Source: Casuarina equisetifolia
Lineage: Eukaryota; Streptophyta; Magnoliopsida; Fagales; Casuarinaceae
Direction: 5' to 3'
NCBI GenBank assembly: GCA_028551475.1
Contig: CM052356.1
Location: 1,622,001-1,686,000 of the forward strand
Length of the DNA: 64,000 nucleotides
Part shown: positions 36,782 to 48,413 of the stretch, piece by piece
Numbering within the stretch: position 1 is the first letter of the stretch
How the letters are laid out: every line of letters begins with the position of its first letter
Translations under genes and position numbers: made by a program
The notes under the pieces: generated by a model
Told to the model about the DNA's origin: nothing
Database searches by the model: none
The model's input: only the letters and a program-made list of their open reading frames with translations

Positions 36782-38345
36782 TGTTGGGTTTTATAGCTTA
36801 CCAAGAAAAGGGAGTTGAATTGGTTTTAAGTCTAGATTAGAATCTTTTTTTTTTCCTTTCTAAATTGTTCTAAGATGTTGTCAAACAAGATCTCATAAAA
36901 ATTTGATAAATCAAAGCACAAGAGATATGACACACAAGTTTACCACGGTGGTTCAACACTCAATCCTTAAGCCCTATATCTACCCTCTTCTTCTTCAACT
37001 CAACGAGTTGAAATCCATTTTACTTCAACCTAGGAGAAATCCTCTCCTACACCTCATAACTCCTCAACAAGGAGTTAATTCATCCATAGTTACAAAGTTT
37101 AGGTTGAACCAACCTTAGTACATTAAGCAAATCCTCAAATGTGTAATGTAAGTGAGGAATAATGCTTCTTAAAGAGCTAATTAAAGATATACAAACTTAG
37201 TTCAAGCTCTAATCACGAAACTCCCAATTTTAAGAGTTAAGGTTTCATATTTACAAAAAGGTTTATGTGCATATGATAATTAAAGCTTAATCATCACATA
37301 AACAACTTAATCTAACAATGAATATTCATAAGAATATTAATTTAAAGGAATATTACCAAGATATAAAGTAGCTTCACAATTCAATGAAAAGAGTAGTTAA
37401 ATTTGAGATCTTTTGTAGGACTTAAGCATCAAGTCAATTCTTCTCAAAGTATAATATATATCTTTCTAAAAAATTAACCCAGAATCTCAAAAGAATGTCT
37501 TATTATATAGGATTCAAAGACTTCAAGCTCTCTAGGGTTTTGGTTCAAACTTAAACTTCCCGTTAGGATCTTCCCATTAAGATTTGACATAATATCCATC
37601 ATACAACAATAGAAAAGGTGATTGATGCAATAAATAGCCATTCTTACATATGGATCACCTCAATAATCTTCTCGTTAGAGAGTCGACAATAGAGAGAGAT
37701 GAGAGAGTAGGTCGGCAAAGAGGCTTAGGGCTTTAATTGGCTGTTTGCTCAATTAAGAGCTTTTCGCCCTTAATAGTAAGCGAAATAGCAACATATCACT
37801 TATTGGTTAAATAGCCCTTAATACCTAGGCTTGGGCAAGACTTAGTGGTCTAGTGCAACTCGATCCTGTAGGCTTGTGCAACTCGGTCCTGTAGGCTTAT
37901 GCAACTCAATCCAGTAGGCTTATGTAGCTCGGTCCAATAGGCTTGATTTAGCCTATTGAAGTAGGCTTGGTCTAGCAAGCTTGGTTTAGCCTTATAATAA
38001 GTTTGGTCCAGCAAGCTTGGTTCAACCTTATGCAATCACCCTGTAATATAATCTTTACTCTTTTTTCAATGTGTACCTATAAGTACATAAAAGCAAGTAT
38101 CATTTTTTCTTTAAATATATATATATTTTAAAACATCACCCATATAAGATATTTCTTAAGGTCACTTCATAAAGATGTTTTATAAAAAAAAATGTAGGAA
38201 CTTGACTACTTTATAATATCATTGATTGATATTAAAATTTGTATACCTTTTACTTTCTATGATTTTTTTTGTACATATGAAAAATATTTTTCAAAAAATA
38301 ATTCATAAATAGATTTTGTCACAACAAAACCCTTATTTTCCAATA
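36782..38345 (-). repeat. 3' LTR of the Copia element (1564 bp)
   Basis: Starts TGTTGGG and ends CCAATA, where the opposite LTR keeps CCAACA. The last 390 bp match the two parts of the 5' LTR, for example AGTAGGCTTGGTC, ATGCAATCACC, TCAATGTGTACCTATA and CATATAAGATATTTCT. It contains an internal 4 x 23-bp minisatellite at 37853-37944. Confidence 0.8.
37853..37944. repeat. Minisatellite, 4 x 23 bp, inside the Copia LTR
   Basis: Four units start at 37853, 37876, 37899 and 37922. Each is a variant of GTGCAACTCGGTCCTGTAGG plus CTT. Related words continue further right as GGCTTGGTCTAGCAAGCTTG. The repeat makes a false repetitive ORF on the minus strand. Confidence 0.85.
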
Positions 38346-38361
38346 ATCTCTTCTTTTTTTA
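38346..38361 (-). other. Polypurine tract of the Copia element
   Basis: On the minus strand this reads AAAAAAAGAAGAGAT directly before the LTR. That is where the plus-strand primer for reverse transcription is expected, and it fixes the element's orientation. Confidence 0.7.
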
Positions 38362-39109
38362 TGATGACAAAATTATCATAATAGTTTAGCACATGTCATC
38401 AAGCAATGTGAGTAAGATATAACATGAACATGTTTTTCATGAAGGTATGTGCTAAAGTTTGCAAAAACTAATCATAGCATAGTTAAGTTCATGACATTCA
38501 GTATTCAACATGCATATCATGTGATCAACAATCAAGTTCTATGCATATGCATATTCTAACATTGTAAAACATATAAGTTTTTTTTTTTTTTAAAAAAAAA
38601 AAAGGTGTTAGAGAAATATCCCACATTTTGCACTTCAAAGTTAGAAATGGGACTAACATGTGCACTATTCTCTCCCCTTTTTGTAATAAGCAAAAAGACT
38701 AATAGATATAGGCAAGTAATTAGGTGTAAAGAGTAAGAATGAACCAAGAGAAGGATAAATTTAGAAAACTAAGGATGTGGCTGGATTCTAAGCCGAGCAG
38801 CTCCCTTTCAAACTAAGCAGGTGGATTGAACAATAAAAGAACAAAAATATTGCATAAATACTAAATAGAAGGTTTAAACATTTTCAAACACTAACATTCC
38901 AAACTCCCTTCAGAGAGTATAAAACCTTTCTTTATGTAAAGGTTTGGTTAGGATATTAGCAATTTATTGATCAGTGCATACAAATTTAAGCACAACATCA
39001 CATTTTTTAACATGATCCCTAATGAAATGATGTCTAATTTCTATATGCTTAGTTTTAGAGTGTTGTATGGTATTCTTAGTAAGATTAATTGCACTAGTGT
39101 TGTCACATC
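38362..39109. other. Copia 3' internal non-coding region
   Basis: It lies between the RNase H remnant and the polypurine tract. No ORF of note. It contains a poly(T)/poly(A) run at about 38578-38604. Confidence 0.55.
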
Positions 39110-41745
39110 TTAATAGAACTTTCTATGATGATATACCATAATCTCTAATTGTTGTTTCATCCATAAGATTTTAGCATAACTACTAGCCGCAACTATATAC
39201 TCGGCTTTTGTAAAGGAAAGAGCTACACAATTTTGTTTCTTGGAATGCCAAGAGACAAGCATGTCTTTGAGATAGTGACATCCAGCACTCATATTTTTCC
39301 TATCTAATTTACAGCCAGCATAGTCAAAATCACTAAAGGCATGCAAATTCAATGTTGTATCTCTAGGGTACTAGATCTCTAAAGAAACTGTGCCTCTAAG
39401 GTATCTAAAGATTCTTTCAACAGTTATTAAGTATTGTTCTTTAAGGTTAGACTAGTACCTAGAACACAAGCATACACTAAACATAATATCAGGTCTAAAT
39501 GAAGTCAAATACAACAAAGAACCAATCATTCCATGATATGATTTAGTGTCTACACTAATTCCATTTTCATCATCTAATAGTGATAAAGAAGTGCTCATAG
39601 GTGTGTTCATTAGTTTAAAGTCATGCATCTTACACTTCTTAAGCAATTCATTTGTATTTTGTTTAACTTATGAAGGTTTCTTTGTTTGTTTGTTTAATTT
39701 GCAAACCAAGAAAGTATGTTAATTCACACATCATACTCATTTCAAATTCACTTTGCATGCATGCAACAAATTCTTCACATAGCATATAGTTTGTAGAACT
39801 AAACACAATATCATCAACATATATTTGAACAATTAAAATTTATGTTTCTTTGCTCTTTATGAATAAAGTGTTATCTACTTTTCTTTTCCTAAAACCATTA
39901 TCAATTAAGAAGGTACTTAGTTTATCATACCATGCCCATAGAGCTTGTTTCAAACCTTATAAAGCTTTTGAAAGTTTAAAAACATAATTTGGATGAATCA
40001 GATCCTCAAATTTGGGTGGTTGTTTAACACACCTCTTCCTTTACAATACCATTTAAGAATGTACTTTTCACATCCATTTAAAACAAGGTAAAGTTCATAC
40101 AACAAACAAAGGTAAGCAAGATTCTAAATGCTTCTAACCTAGCTATTGGTGCAAAAGTTTCATCATAGTCAATCTTTTCTTCTTGACTATATCCTTGTAC
40201 TACTAGTCTAGCCTTATTCCTAGTAATGATACCATTTTCATCTAATTAATTTCTAAACACCCATTTTATGCCTATAACCGGATGATCATTTGGTCTAGGA
40301 ACTAGGTTCCAAACCTTGCTTCTCTCAAATTGGTTTAATTCCTCTTGTATAGCAAGAAACCAATTTTCATTCTCAAGAGCCTCATCTACTTTCTTTGGCT
40401 CTACTTGGGATAGGAAAGCTTGATGTTCACAAGTGTTGTGAATTTGTGACCTTGCACTAACTCTAACATTAGGATCTCCTATGATATGGTCTTGATCTAC
40501 TTCACCTCTTACTCTAGGAAAGGAAGAATCCTTAGTCTCGGACTCCCTCTCAACTTTAGCCATATTTGGAACATACTTAGAGCTAATGTTTTCTTTGGTT
40601 TCTAGAGTATCTTAATAGTCATCTTCAAACTTAATATGAATTGACTTTTCTATAACTAGGGTTCATTTATTGAACATCCTATATGCCTTACTTGTATGAG
40701 AGTATCCAAGAAAGATTATTTCATCACTTTTGGAATCAATCTTTCCAACTGATTCTTTTCCATGATTTAAAACAAAACATTTACTACAAAAAACATGAAA
40801 ATAAAATATGTTTGGTTTTCTTCCAAAGAATAGTTCAAAAGGTGTCTTTTTCAAATTTGACCTTAAGATAGCACGATTTGAAATATAACAAGCTGTGCTT
40901 ACAACTTCTCTCCAAAAATGTTTAGGAAGGTTATACTCACACATTATAGTCCTAACCATTTCTTAAAGAGTTCTATTTTTCCTTTCAACAATGACATTTT
41001 GTTGTGGTGTTCTAAGTGCTAAAACGTTATGTGAAATGCCATGTTCTAAACAAAATCTTTTAAATGATTGGGTTTCAAATTCACTACCATGATCAGTTCT
41101 TATTTTTACAATTGAAAGATCTTTTTCATTTTGGACCATTTTGTAAAATTCAACAAACTTCTCAAATGTCTCATCCTTTCTAAAAAGTAAATATGTCCAT
41201 GTAAATCTAGAATAGTCATCTACAATGACTAAGACATAATATTTACTATTTAAAGTTGATGTTCTCATAGGCCCGAAAAGTTCCATGTGTAGTATCTTTA
41301 ATGGTCTAGATGTATTCACTACAAGCTTCGACTTAAAGTTGTTTTGTGTATGTTTACCCTTAATACATGCTTCACACAATCTATCATGATTAAACTCTAG
41401 AGATGGAAGACTTTTAACTAGGTTATACTTATATAACCTTTTTATTAAGCCTAGACCCACTTGTCCTAGCTTTCTATGCCATAACCAAGCATCCACATTT
41501 TTATTCACAACAAGGCATGTTTGTTCAACATTTAATTCACTCAAATCAAGCACATAGATGTTATCTTTCCTATTTCCAACAATCTTCATATCATGCTCAA
41601 TATACTCAACAAGACAATTTTCTTTTCCAAATTTTATCTTGAATCCTTTATCACATAATTGACTCGTGCTTAGATTAAATTTCAGTTCATCTACAAATAA
41701 AACCTCGGATATAAGTAAAGTATTAGAGTTACCTATGGTTCCCAT
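39110..41745 (-). pseudogene. Copia pol remnant (integrase, reverse transcriptase, RNase H)
   Basis: In minus-strand order, 41745-40963 carries the GAG-pre-integrase zinc region (WLWHRKLGQVG to CEACIKGKHTQ) and the integrase core. The second and third catalytic residues are visible (RTDHGSEF and TPQQNVIVERKNRTL), but the first aspartate is glutamate (ILHMELFGPM). The integrase C-terminal part follows at 40959-40663. The N-terminal reverse transcriptase lies at 40563-40246, with EELNQFERSKVWNLVPRP and IGIKWVFRN. RT connection pieces occur at 39646-39452 and RNase H at 39352-39110 (SDFDYAGCKLDRK, LSFTKAEYIVA). Frameshifts and stops separate all parts, so the polyprotein cannot be made. Confidence 0.88.
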
Positions 41746-41770
41746 GCCTTTTATCCTTCCTTTGAAGTTG

Positions 41771-41845
41771 TGAAGTAGGCTTGGTCCAGTAAGCTCAGTT
41801 CAACCCTATGCAATCACCTTGTAATATAATCTTTGCCCCTTTTTT
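41771..41845 (-). repeat. 5' LTR of the Copia element, inner part
   Basis: Matches the tail of the other LTR around 37960-38055 (AGTAGGCTTGGTCCAG, ATGCAATCACCTTGTAATAT). Its left end joins the integrase region directly. Its right end is cut by the LINE. Confidence 0.75.
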
Positions 41846-41952
41846 ATTTTTATTTTTTTATGAATATGTGAGTTTATTCATCAAAGAATAAAGAAATACA
41901 AAAGCTTAGGGGCATACCCCAGTATTTCAATTCATCTAAGAGAAAATAGAAT

Positions 41953-44900
41953 TTAGAATTCTCCAATTATGACATAATAAAACATTCGCTTGAGAGAGTT
42001 TAATGTTCCTAAATAGAATGCTCTTCCACGAACTACTTTCCTACTTTTAGCTAACAAAATTGGTATATCAATAGTCTTATTTTGAAAACATCTATGATTA
42101 CATTTAAACCATATACAATAAAGACATGCTAAGAAAGAAAGTTTAAGAAGCTTTACAGCCAAATCTTTTCTCTTAGTTGCTTTAATCATCCATTGCAATT
42201 TAGAATTCCAATCATTGATGTCCTTACAAAGGCCTTGTTATGCTAGAATACTTCTCCAAATCTAGTGAGTCCAAGTATACTGAAAAAACAAGTGTGATCT
42301 ACTTTCATATTAAGAGCCATAGAAATTACAATCCATATCAATTAAGGGGAGTCATCAAAAAACCACTTTTGCTATAGGAAGTTTGTCCCTATATATGAGC
42401 CAACCAATGAAATTATGTTTGCTGATTACTTTTGACTATATTAAATTATACTATTCAACCTCAGTATTCACTTGACACAATTCTTTCTATATTTCTTTAT
42501 AACAATAAGAATGTTTAGAAAGTATAGAGGTGAGAGTTTGTTGTAACTTTAGAAGATCTCTCCAACTCCATGTCATATTTCCTTTGATGTTAAGATACAT
42601 AATTGAAGTTCTCCTACATTTAGTACTATGAATCCATTTACTCCATAAGGATGAACTTGGAAAATTAATGAGATTCCAGAGTGACTACCCCAACAAAACC
42701 TTATTCCATATTTTAAGGTCTAGTAGTCCAAGACCTCCTTCTTTTTTAGGTGAACAAATAACTTGCCAAGCAACCTTATAAGTTTTATGGTCTTCTGAAT
42801 TTCCTACCTAAAAAAAGTGCTTAATCTTCTTCTTAATCTCATAAATGGTCTGTTTTGGGAGAAGGAACATTTGCATCCAAAAGGTACAAATAGAAGTAAG
42901 AATTGATTTTGTCAATTGTAATCATCCAACATAGCTTAGACTTCTCATTCCCCATCCATCAATTCTTGTCATGATTTTCTTTGTCAAAACTTTACAATCA
43001 ATGTAAGTAAGCCTTTTTGTAATAAGAGGAACACCAAGATACCTAATAAGAAGTTTTTCTTTGAAGAAGGGAATGTGATCTAGTATCAAAAGCTTTTCTT
43101 GTTCAGTAAGCCCTGAAAAAAAAAAGACTTTTGCTAGGATTAAAATGTAAACCTATGAGTGTTACAAAGTCTTCCAAAGCATCAATAAAACATAATACTA
43201 AATTAATGTCTCCATGTGCAAATAAAAATAAGTCATCAACAAAGCAAAGGTGAGTGATTTTCTCTTTCCTGCAATGCCAATGATATTTAAAAGTAGTCGT
43301 AGAAGCTTTCTCCATAATTATCCTATTAAGAATCTCCATGACAAGGACAAATAAATAAGGGGACAAAGGATCTCCTTGCCTTAACCCATTAATGCCCTCA
43401 AAATAACCAACATGCTCACCATTGAAGTTCACAAAGAATCTAGTAGTAGTAATGCATTGGCTAATCAAATCAAGTAAAGTTTGAGGAGTATGAATAGCTT
43501 AGAGAACACCTAATATTGCATCCCATTTAACCATGTCATAAGCTTTCATAAGATCAATCTTAATGGCAACACGCTTTCCTTTATCTCCTTTATGATAGTT
43601 ATGAAGTAATTCTTGACAAAGCATAACATTTTCAGATATTTAACAACCCCTAATAAAAGTAGTTTGGTTTTGGCTAATCACCACAAGGAGAATGAGGCTT
43701 ATCCTTTCCATAAGTAGTTTAGAGATCACTTTACATAACACATTACAACAAGCAATTGACAGAAAATCTTTCATGCAACTTGGATTAAAGTAGCATTAAT
43801 AGCTTTTAGTAATTTCTTCAATGAGAAAAAATCTAGCACTGCATCTTCTATGTTATGACTGATAATAGGCTAAGCTTTCTTATAAAATAAACTATTGTAA
43901 CCATTAGGACCAAGAGCTTTGAAATCATGAAATCCCCAAATAACTCTCATCACATATGATTGTTTAAAAGCAAGTAAATTCAACAGTTCATTCACATTCT
44001 CATGGAATAAGGAAGAGTACCTTTTAGTGAAAAAGTTATTAGCAAGAGAACTTCCAAGTACAATTTCATAATATGTAATGATAGCTTTACGCAAGGCATC
44101 ATCATCATAAATAGTAGATCCATCTTCTTGTACTGGATGAGTGATTTTATTCGGAGCTCTTCTATGCATCAAAGATGAAAAGAACATTCTACTATTATTA
44201 TCACCCTCTTTTAGCCAAAGATTCTTTGATTTTTGTTTTAAAAGGATTTCTTCATGTTTACTTAATGCAATTAGTTGCTCCATTTTAAGTTTTTCCTCAG
44301 AATGCATATTTGTATCAAAGGGAACAAGTTATAGATTGAGTTGAACTTGCTGTAATTGTTCTCTAGCAACCTTTACCTTTTGATGCAAATCACCAAATTA
44401 AGCATAATTAAGCTTTCTAAGTTACACCTTTAATGCCTTTAGCTTCTTCATAACTTTGAACATTTTGGTACCATTGACTTCTTGTTGCCAAACATAATTA
44501 ACATTTTCCATAAAATCAAGACTATCCATCCAAAAATTAAAGAATCTAAAATGAGCTTTTTCCTTTTGTGAGTTATATCTGACTTAACTAAGGAAAGAGA
44601 ATGATCCGATACCAAAGGAGGCAAGAACTCAATCAAAACTTTATCAAATTTGAGAATCCCTTCTGTGTTTAGTAATGCTCTATCAATCTTGCTAGCTCTG
44701 AGATTTTGGGTTAAGCTTTTATTCAACCAAGTGAAAAAAGAACCAATAAAAGGGGATTCCACCAATCCTAGTTTCCCAATCATATCATTAGATCCTCCAT
44801 GCCCCTCGTCCATCTAACATTTAGGCCAATATGCTTATTTACATGCTGGATTTCATTAAAATTGCCCATCAATAGCCATAGAATATTTACAATATTTTGA

Positions 44901-45262
44901 GAAAAGAAAAGCTCAATATTTGCCCATAACTCCCTACGTTCAGATTCTGAGTTGCTTGCATAGATAACAGATAAAAAGAAATGTGGTAAACCTAACTTAT
45001 CGATATGGTAATGAATAACTTGAGATGAAGTTACTTAAATTGAAAGTTATAACTTAGATGATTTCCATAAAATCCATATTCTTCCAACATGAGAATGCAA
45101 GTAATTATGAAAGTAATTCCAACCAGTAAACATATTATTTAGGAAAAAATTTTCACTTTCTTCTTTTACTCTATGCTCTATCAAAATGATAACATGTGGG
45201 ACTTGAGATAATACAAAATTAACAACTTCTATTTGTTTGGGGCATTTATTGAGGCCCCTCAC
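41953..45262 (-). pseudogene. LINE ORF2 remnant (endonuclease, reverse transcriptase, zf-RVT)
   Basis: At 45262-45047 the start of the AP-type endonuclease reads NVRGLN-like MRGLNKCPKQIEVVNFVL. At 44813-44448 the endonuclease end reads FTWLNKS, SKIDRALLN and LVSDHSLSL. At 44307-43870 is the linker typical of plant LINEs (KSKNLWLKEGDNNSRMFFS). At 43468-43103 the reverse transcriptase core reads GLRQGDPLSPYLFVLVMEIL and FVDDLFLFAHGD, so the metal-binding DD of the F-x-DD box is kept. At 42198-41953 is the zf-RVT-like C-terminus. Stops and frameshifts lie between these blocks. Confidence 0.85.
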
Positions 45263-45627
45263 ATTCTAAGATAAGATATTCATTGATCTAGAGGCTTTTC
45301 CCCCTTCTCTACTGCATCAAAATTATCAAGAAGATCCAAAAGCTCATTATAAGTGGTCTGATTTCCATTAGCAAGCTGAGCAAACCTGTTTTTTAAGATA
45401 ATTACACAATCATTGTACTTCTTCTTTCCAAGAGCTTTCTTCTTACTAGAAATAAGAATAAATTCTGAGTTTGTATTATTTCCTTGAGAGAGAGAAGTAG
45501 CAACACTAAGCTTAATAACAATAGCTTAAGCAATACCATTGTCCTTAATTGCTTGAGTATTCTGATTCTTTAATGTTGTAGCTGAGACTTGAACATCTCC
45601 TTTTTTATTTACCTACAATACTGGTAC

Positions 45628-46414
45628 TTAGGAAGGGCCCACACCCTTTTTGGGGATCCATATATTTTTCTTGATAGTGCAATCTTTATGACCAAAGCAA
45701 TTGCATTTCTTACACATAGGAGATATCCAACCATATTCTACAGTAATCTCAAAAACCTCATTATTACCCATATCAACATTAAAATTTTGAGAAAACTCAC
45801 TATCAATATCCATTAGAATACAAACTTTGGCATATGATAATTGAAGCTTTTATTTAGTAGCTTTGTCCATGTATAAAGGTTTACCCAGCACACTACTAAC
45901 ATGGCTCGTACCGAGCTTATTCCATAAAGCATGAGGAACATTAAACAATTTAACCCAAATGGAAACAACAGATATTTTAGCCTTTTCTAATATGATACAA
46001 GGATGCCATTTTTTGTAGAAACAAGGGTTTACCAGCTATGTCCCATACTCCAATTTCCATTACTTCTTCTAACATCTGAATATTAGAAAACCAAAAGAAA
46101 AAGAAGCCATCCTCAATAGCAATAATATCTAGTAAGTTATCTTTACCCCACAACTTTTCAACAATTCCTTTCACTGCATAATACAAAGTATTGGCATTCA
46201 AAAAATAACCCATAAAACAATTTGCAAAATGACTTTTACCTTCCTCAATTTCTTCTGGAGAAGGTTTTACAATAATTCTCTTTCCCTTCTCAGTAAGGGG
46301 TAGGTAATCTAATTTAGCTGTTTGATTTATTGTTCTTATGGCTATTTGTTTCCAAGGCATGCCAACATTACTCACAGATACAATAGATTGTAAGCTATCC
46401 ACATTAGGTATCAC
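45628..46414 (-). pseudogene. LINE ORF1 remnant (DUF4283 and zinc knuckle)
   Basis: 46414-45977 encodes a DUF4283-like domain with KGKRIIVKPSPEEIEEGK, NCFMGYFLNANTL and IGVWDIAGKPLFLQKM. 45813-45628 encodes a CCHC-type knuckle context (YGWISPMCKKCNCFGHKD). ORF1 proteins bind the LINE RNA. A frameshift separates the two parts. Confidence 0.75.
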
Positions 46415-47148
46415 TCCTTGCTTTTGACTCTACCTTATGTTGTCTATTTTATCACTTATAGCAACTGATTTCAAGACATCCAATGGTTCCAATATAGTCC
46501 CTTCATTGCATGATTGAGGTATAACCATTCCAATTTCCACCTTAGATTTTTAAGATGTAGTTCGCATTTTCCCACTTCTAGCTCCTGACATTAGACTTGA
46601 GCCAAGGGAGCTAAGAGCTCGTCTTCGAGTAGAGACAAGGTTATGAACAAATTCAATTGACAACTTTTACCATATGCTAAGACCTTGAGAGAGTGTAATT
46701 GATGTTTGAAGGTAAGAGCAATGGAACCTTCATTCATCGTCTCCCACATGTAAGGCCACTAGCAAGGTTTAATCTAGTACATGTGTGTTTAAAAGAGAGA
46801 GGCTATTATGAAAAGTGAGATGCGAGAAAGCTTGGGGAAAATTTGGAAAAAGAAAATGGAAAAGGGGAAGAGAGAGGTGGAAAGGAAGGGAGATGGTAGG
46901 GACGGGAGGGGTGGGGGAAGAAAATTCTGTAACAAAAAGAAAATGGGGAGATTGGCCATTGGGGAAAAGGTGGAGAGAGGAAAGAGAAAGAGGTAGGAGG
47001 GGGATGGGAGAGGGTTTGGGCTAACAAGATTCGGAGAGCACCTCAATAGTGGTGAAGGCTCTAGTGGCTGATTTTTCGGCTAAAGGGGTGCCGACAACAG
47101 GTTTGGGTTTGGGGAATCTGGGTGTTAGCAGGGAAAAGGTTTCTCGAG

Positions 47149-47403
47149 TCTTTATCCCTTTTTCAATGTGTACCTATATATATATATTTAAACATCAACC
47201 ATATAAGATATTTCTCAAGGTCACTTTATAAAGATGTTTTGTAAAAAAATGTAGGAATCAGGCTACTTTATAATATCATTGTTTAATATTATAATTTATA
47301 CACCTTTTACTTCCTATGATTTTCTTTTGTATATATGAAAAATATTTTTCAAGAAATAATTCACAAATAGATTTTATCACAGACAAACCCTTATTTTCCA
47401 ACA
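47149..47403 (-). repeat. 5' LTR of the Copia element, outer part
   Basis: Matches 38050-38345 of the other LTR with many substitutions, so the Copia insertion is old. It ends CCAACA at 47398-47403. Confidence 0.75.
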
Positions 47404-47408
47404 AGTAT
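47404..47408. repeat. Target-site duplication AGTAT, right
   Basis: Identical to 36777-36781 on the other side of the Copia element. Confidence 0.8.
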
Positions 47409-47449
47409 ATGTTTGGCAAGAAAAGTTTGTGGAGAAAATACATAGTACA

Positions 47450-48115
47450 AACAAGACTCCTAATTTAATGAAAAAGGAAGTGATGACACTATGTGGAAAT
47501 AAGATAAACATGAATAGTAAGCTTGCTAAGGTTGGAGCTTTGGCAATCTTTTGGTCAAATGCACGTGTTTCTTAGTCTTGTTGAAATGTTCCTTTCTCTA
47601 ATTATAAGATTTAGGGAACATTACTTTAATCCTTGTCCCATGATTTGGTTCATTTATGCTTTTTTGACCTTTTCGCTTTGGTTAATGCTTAGGAAATTAG
47701 GAATTGGCCTTTAATTGCTCTTCTACATCTTGTGGAAAGGGGAAAGAGTTCTTAGAGGAAGATATATAAGTTTTATTCATGGGGATGGAGTTCATGATTT
47801 GATAATTATTAGTGGTATCTATAAGAATTTGTACCATTACTTATGACACCTATCGTAAAACAGTTAGAGAATCTCTTGTTTTATGAATCATCTAAATTAC
47901 TTAATGACTAATGATAAGAGAACCTTCTATCATACATGAGGTGTTGCACAATAAAGCAGGCTCATTTAAAGGTGTGCTAATGTCTCATTCTTTTATTTCA
48001 GTGAATGTAACTACTAAAATTTAAAAATACATAGCATTGCATTGCATAATAATAAAAGACATGTCTCTAACTTGCATACTTTTGTTACATAGTAATGTAA
48101 AATCAACTTAGAACT
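47450..48115 (+). pseudogene. Duplicated fragment of polygalacturonase exon 2 with flanking introns
   Basis: Co-linear with 60080-60745, same strand. The coding part at about 47691-47815 still reads around RNWPLI and, in a later frame, RYISFIHGDGV. The flanking intron sequence also matches (GACTCCTAAT, TTGAAATGTTCCTTTCTC, GAACCTTCT.TCATAC, GCTAATGTCTCATTC). The splice acceptor equivalent reads CTTAG instead of CTCAG, and the coding part carries its own frameshift and stop. It cannot function alone. Confidence 0.85.
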
Positions 48116-48192
48116 ACGTGAATATCTAATATCTTATTTTGAATCATTTTTACTCTTCTCCCCGATCAAAGTAAAGAGGGAGGAATGCTATT

Positions 48193-48413
48193 GGTATGTA
48201 ATACCTTATTTTGAATAATATTTTGGTTATTAGATCTTACAATGATTTTGTTTAGATGAACATTACTAGAGTCTTCCTTGCAATTATTAATGGTGAAATG
48301 GGTTTTTGTACAAGCATGGTGCTATAAAGTTAATCCCATCACTATAATTTCCACTAATACTAATGAACACTTGTTTGGTTTATATTTTAAAAGCAATTCC
48401 CTAGAAAGGATGA
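48193..48413. repeat. Inverted copy of primase intron 5
   Basis: The reverse complement matches 23115-23341 along its length (see the intron entry). It lies about 80 bp after the polygalacturonase fragment. Confidence 0.8.

Larger units (their letters stand above)
41846..47148 (-). mobile_element. L1-type LINE (about 5.3 kb) inserted in the Copia LTR
   Basis: The insertion is flanked by an imperfect 15-bp duplication, TCTTTGCCCCTTTTT at 41830-41844 and TCTTTATCCCTTTTT at 47149-47163. A T-rich run at 41840-41862 on the plus strand is the reversed poly(A) tail. The order on the minus strand is complete: a pyrimidine-rich 5' leader (about 46790-47148), ORF1 with DUF4283 and a zinc knuckle, ORF2 with endonuclease and reverse transcriptase, then a zf-RVT domain near the 3' end. 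All frames are interrupted, so it is a full-length but dead copy. Confidence 0.85.
36782..47403 (-). mobile_element. Copia LTR retrotransposon, minus strand, with nested LINE
   Basis: The whole element is bounded by TGTTGG/CCAACA ends and AGTAT target duplications. The 3' LTR (36782-38345) is complete. The polypurine tract is at 38346-38361. Pol remnants lie at 39110-41745. The 5' LTR is reduced to 41771-41845 plus 47149-47403, split by a LINE. Gag and protease are missing, and the remaining 5' LTR joins straight to the integrase region, so an internal deletion occurred. The long LTR and the ATGATGACAA word beside the polypurine tract fit the SIRE/Maximus kind of Copia element, which is an inference. 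Confidence 0.85.

Noticed and set aside
46789..47046. Proline/serine/phenylalanine-rich ORFs and their basic complements
   Set aside because: They come from the pyrimidine-rich 5' leader of the nested LINE.
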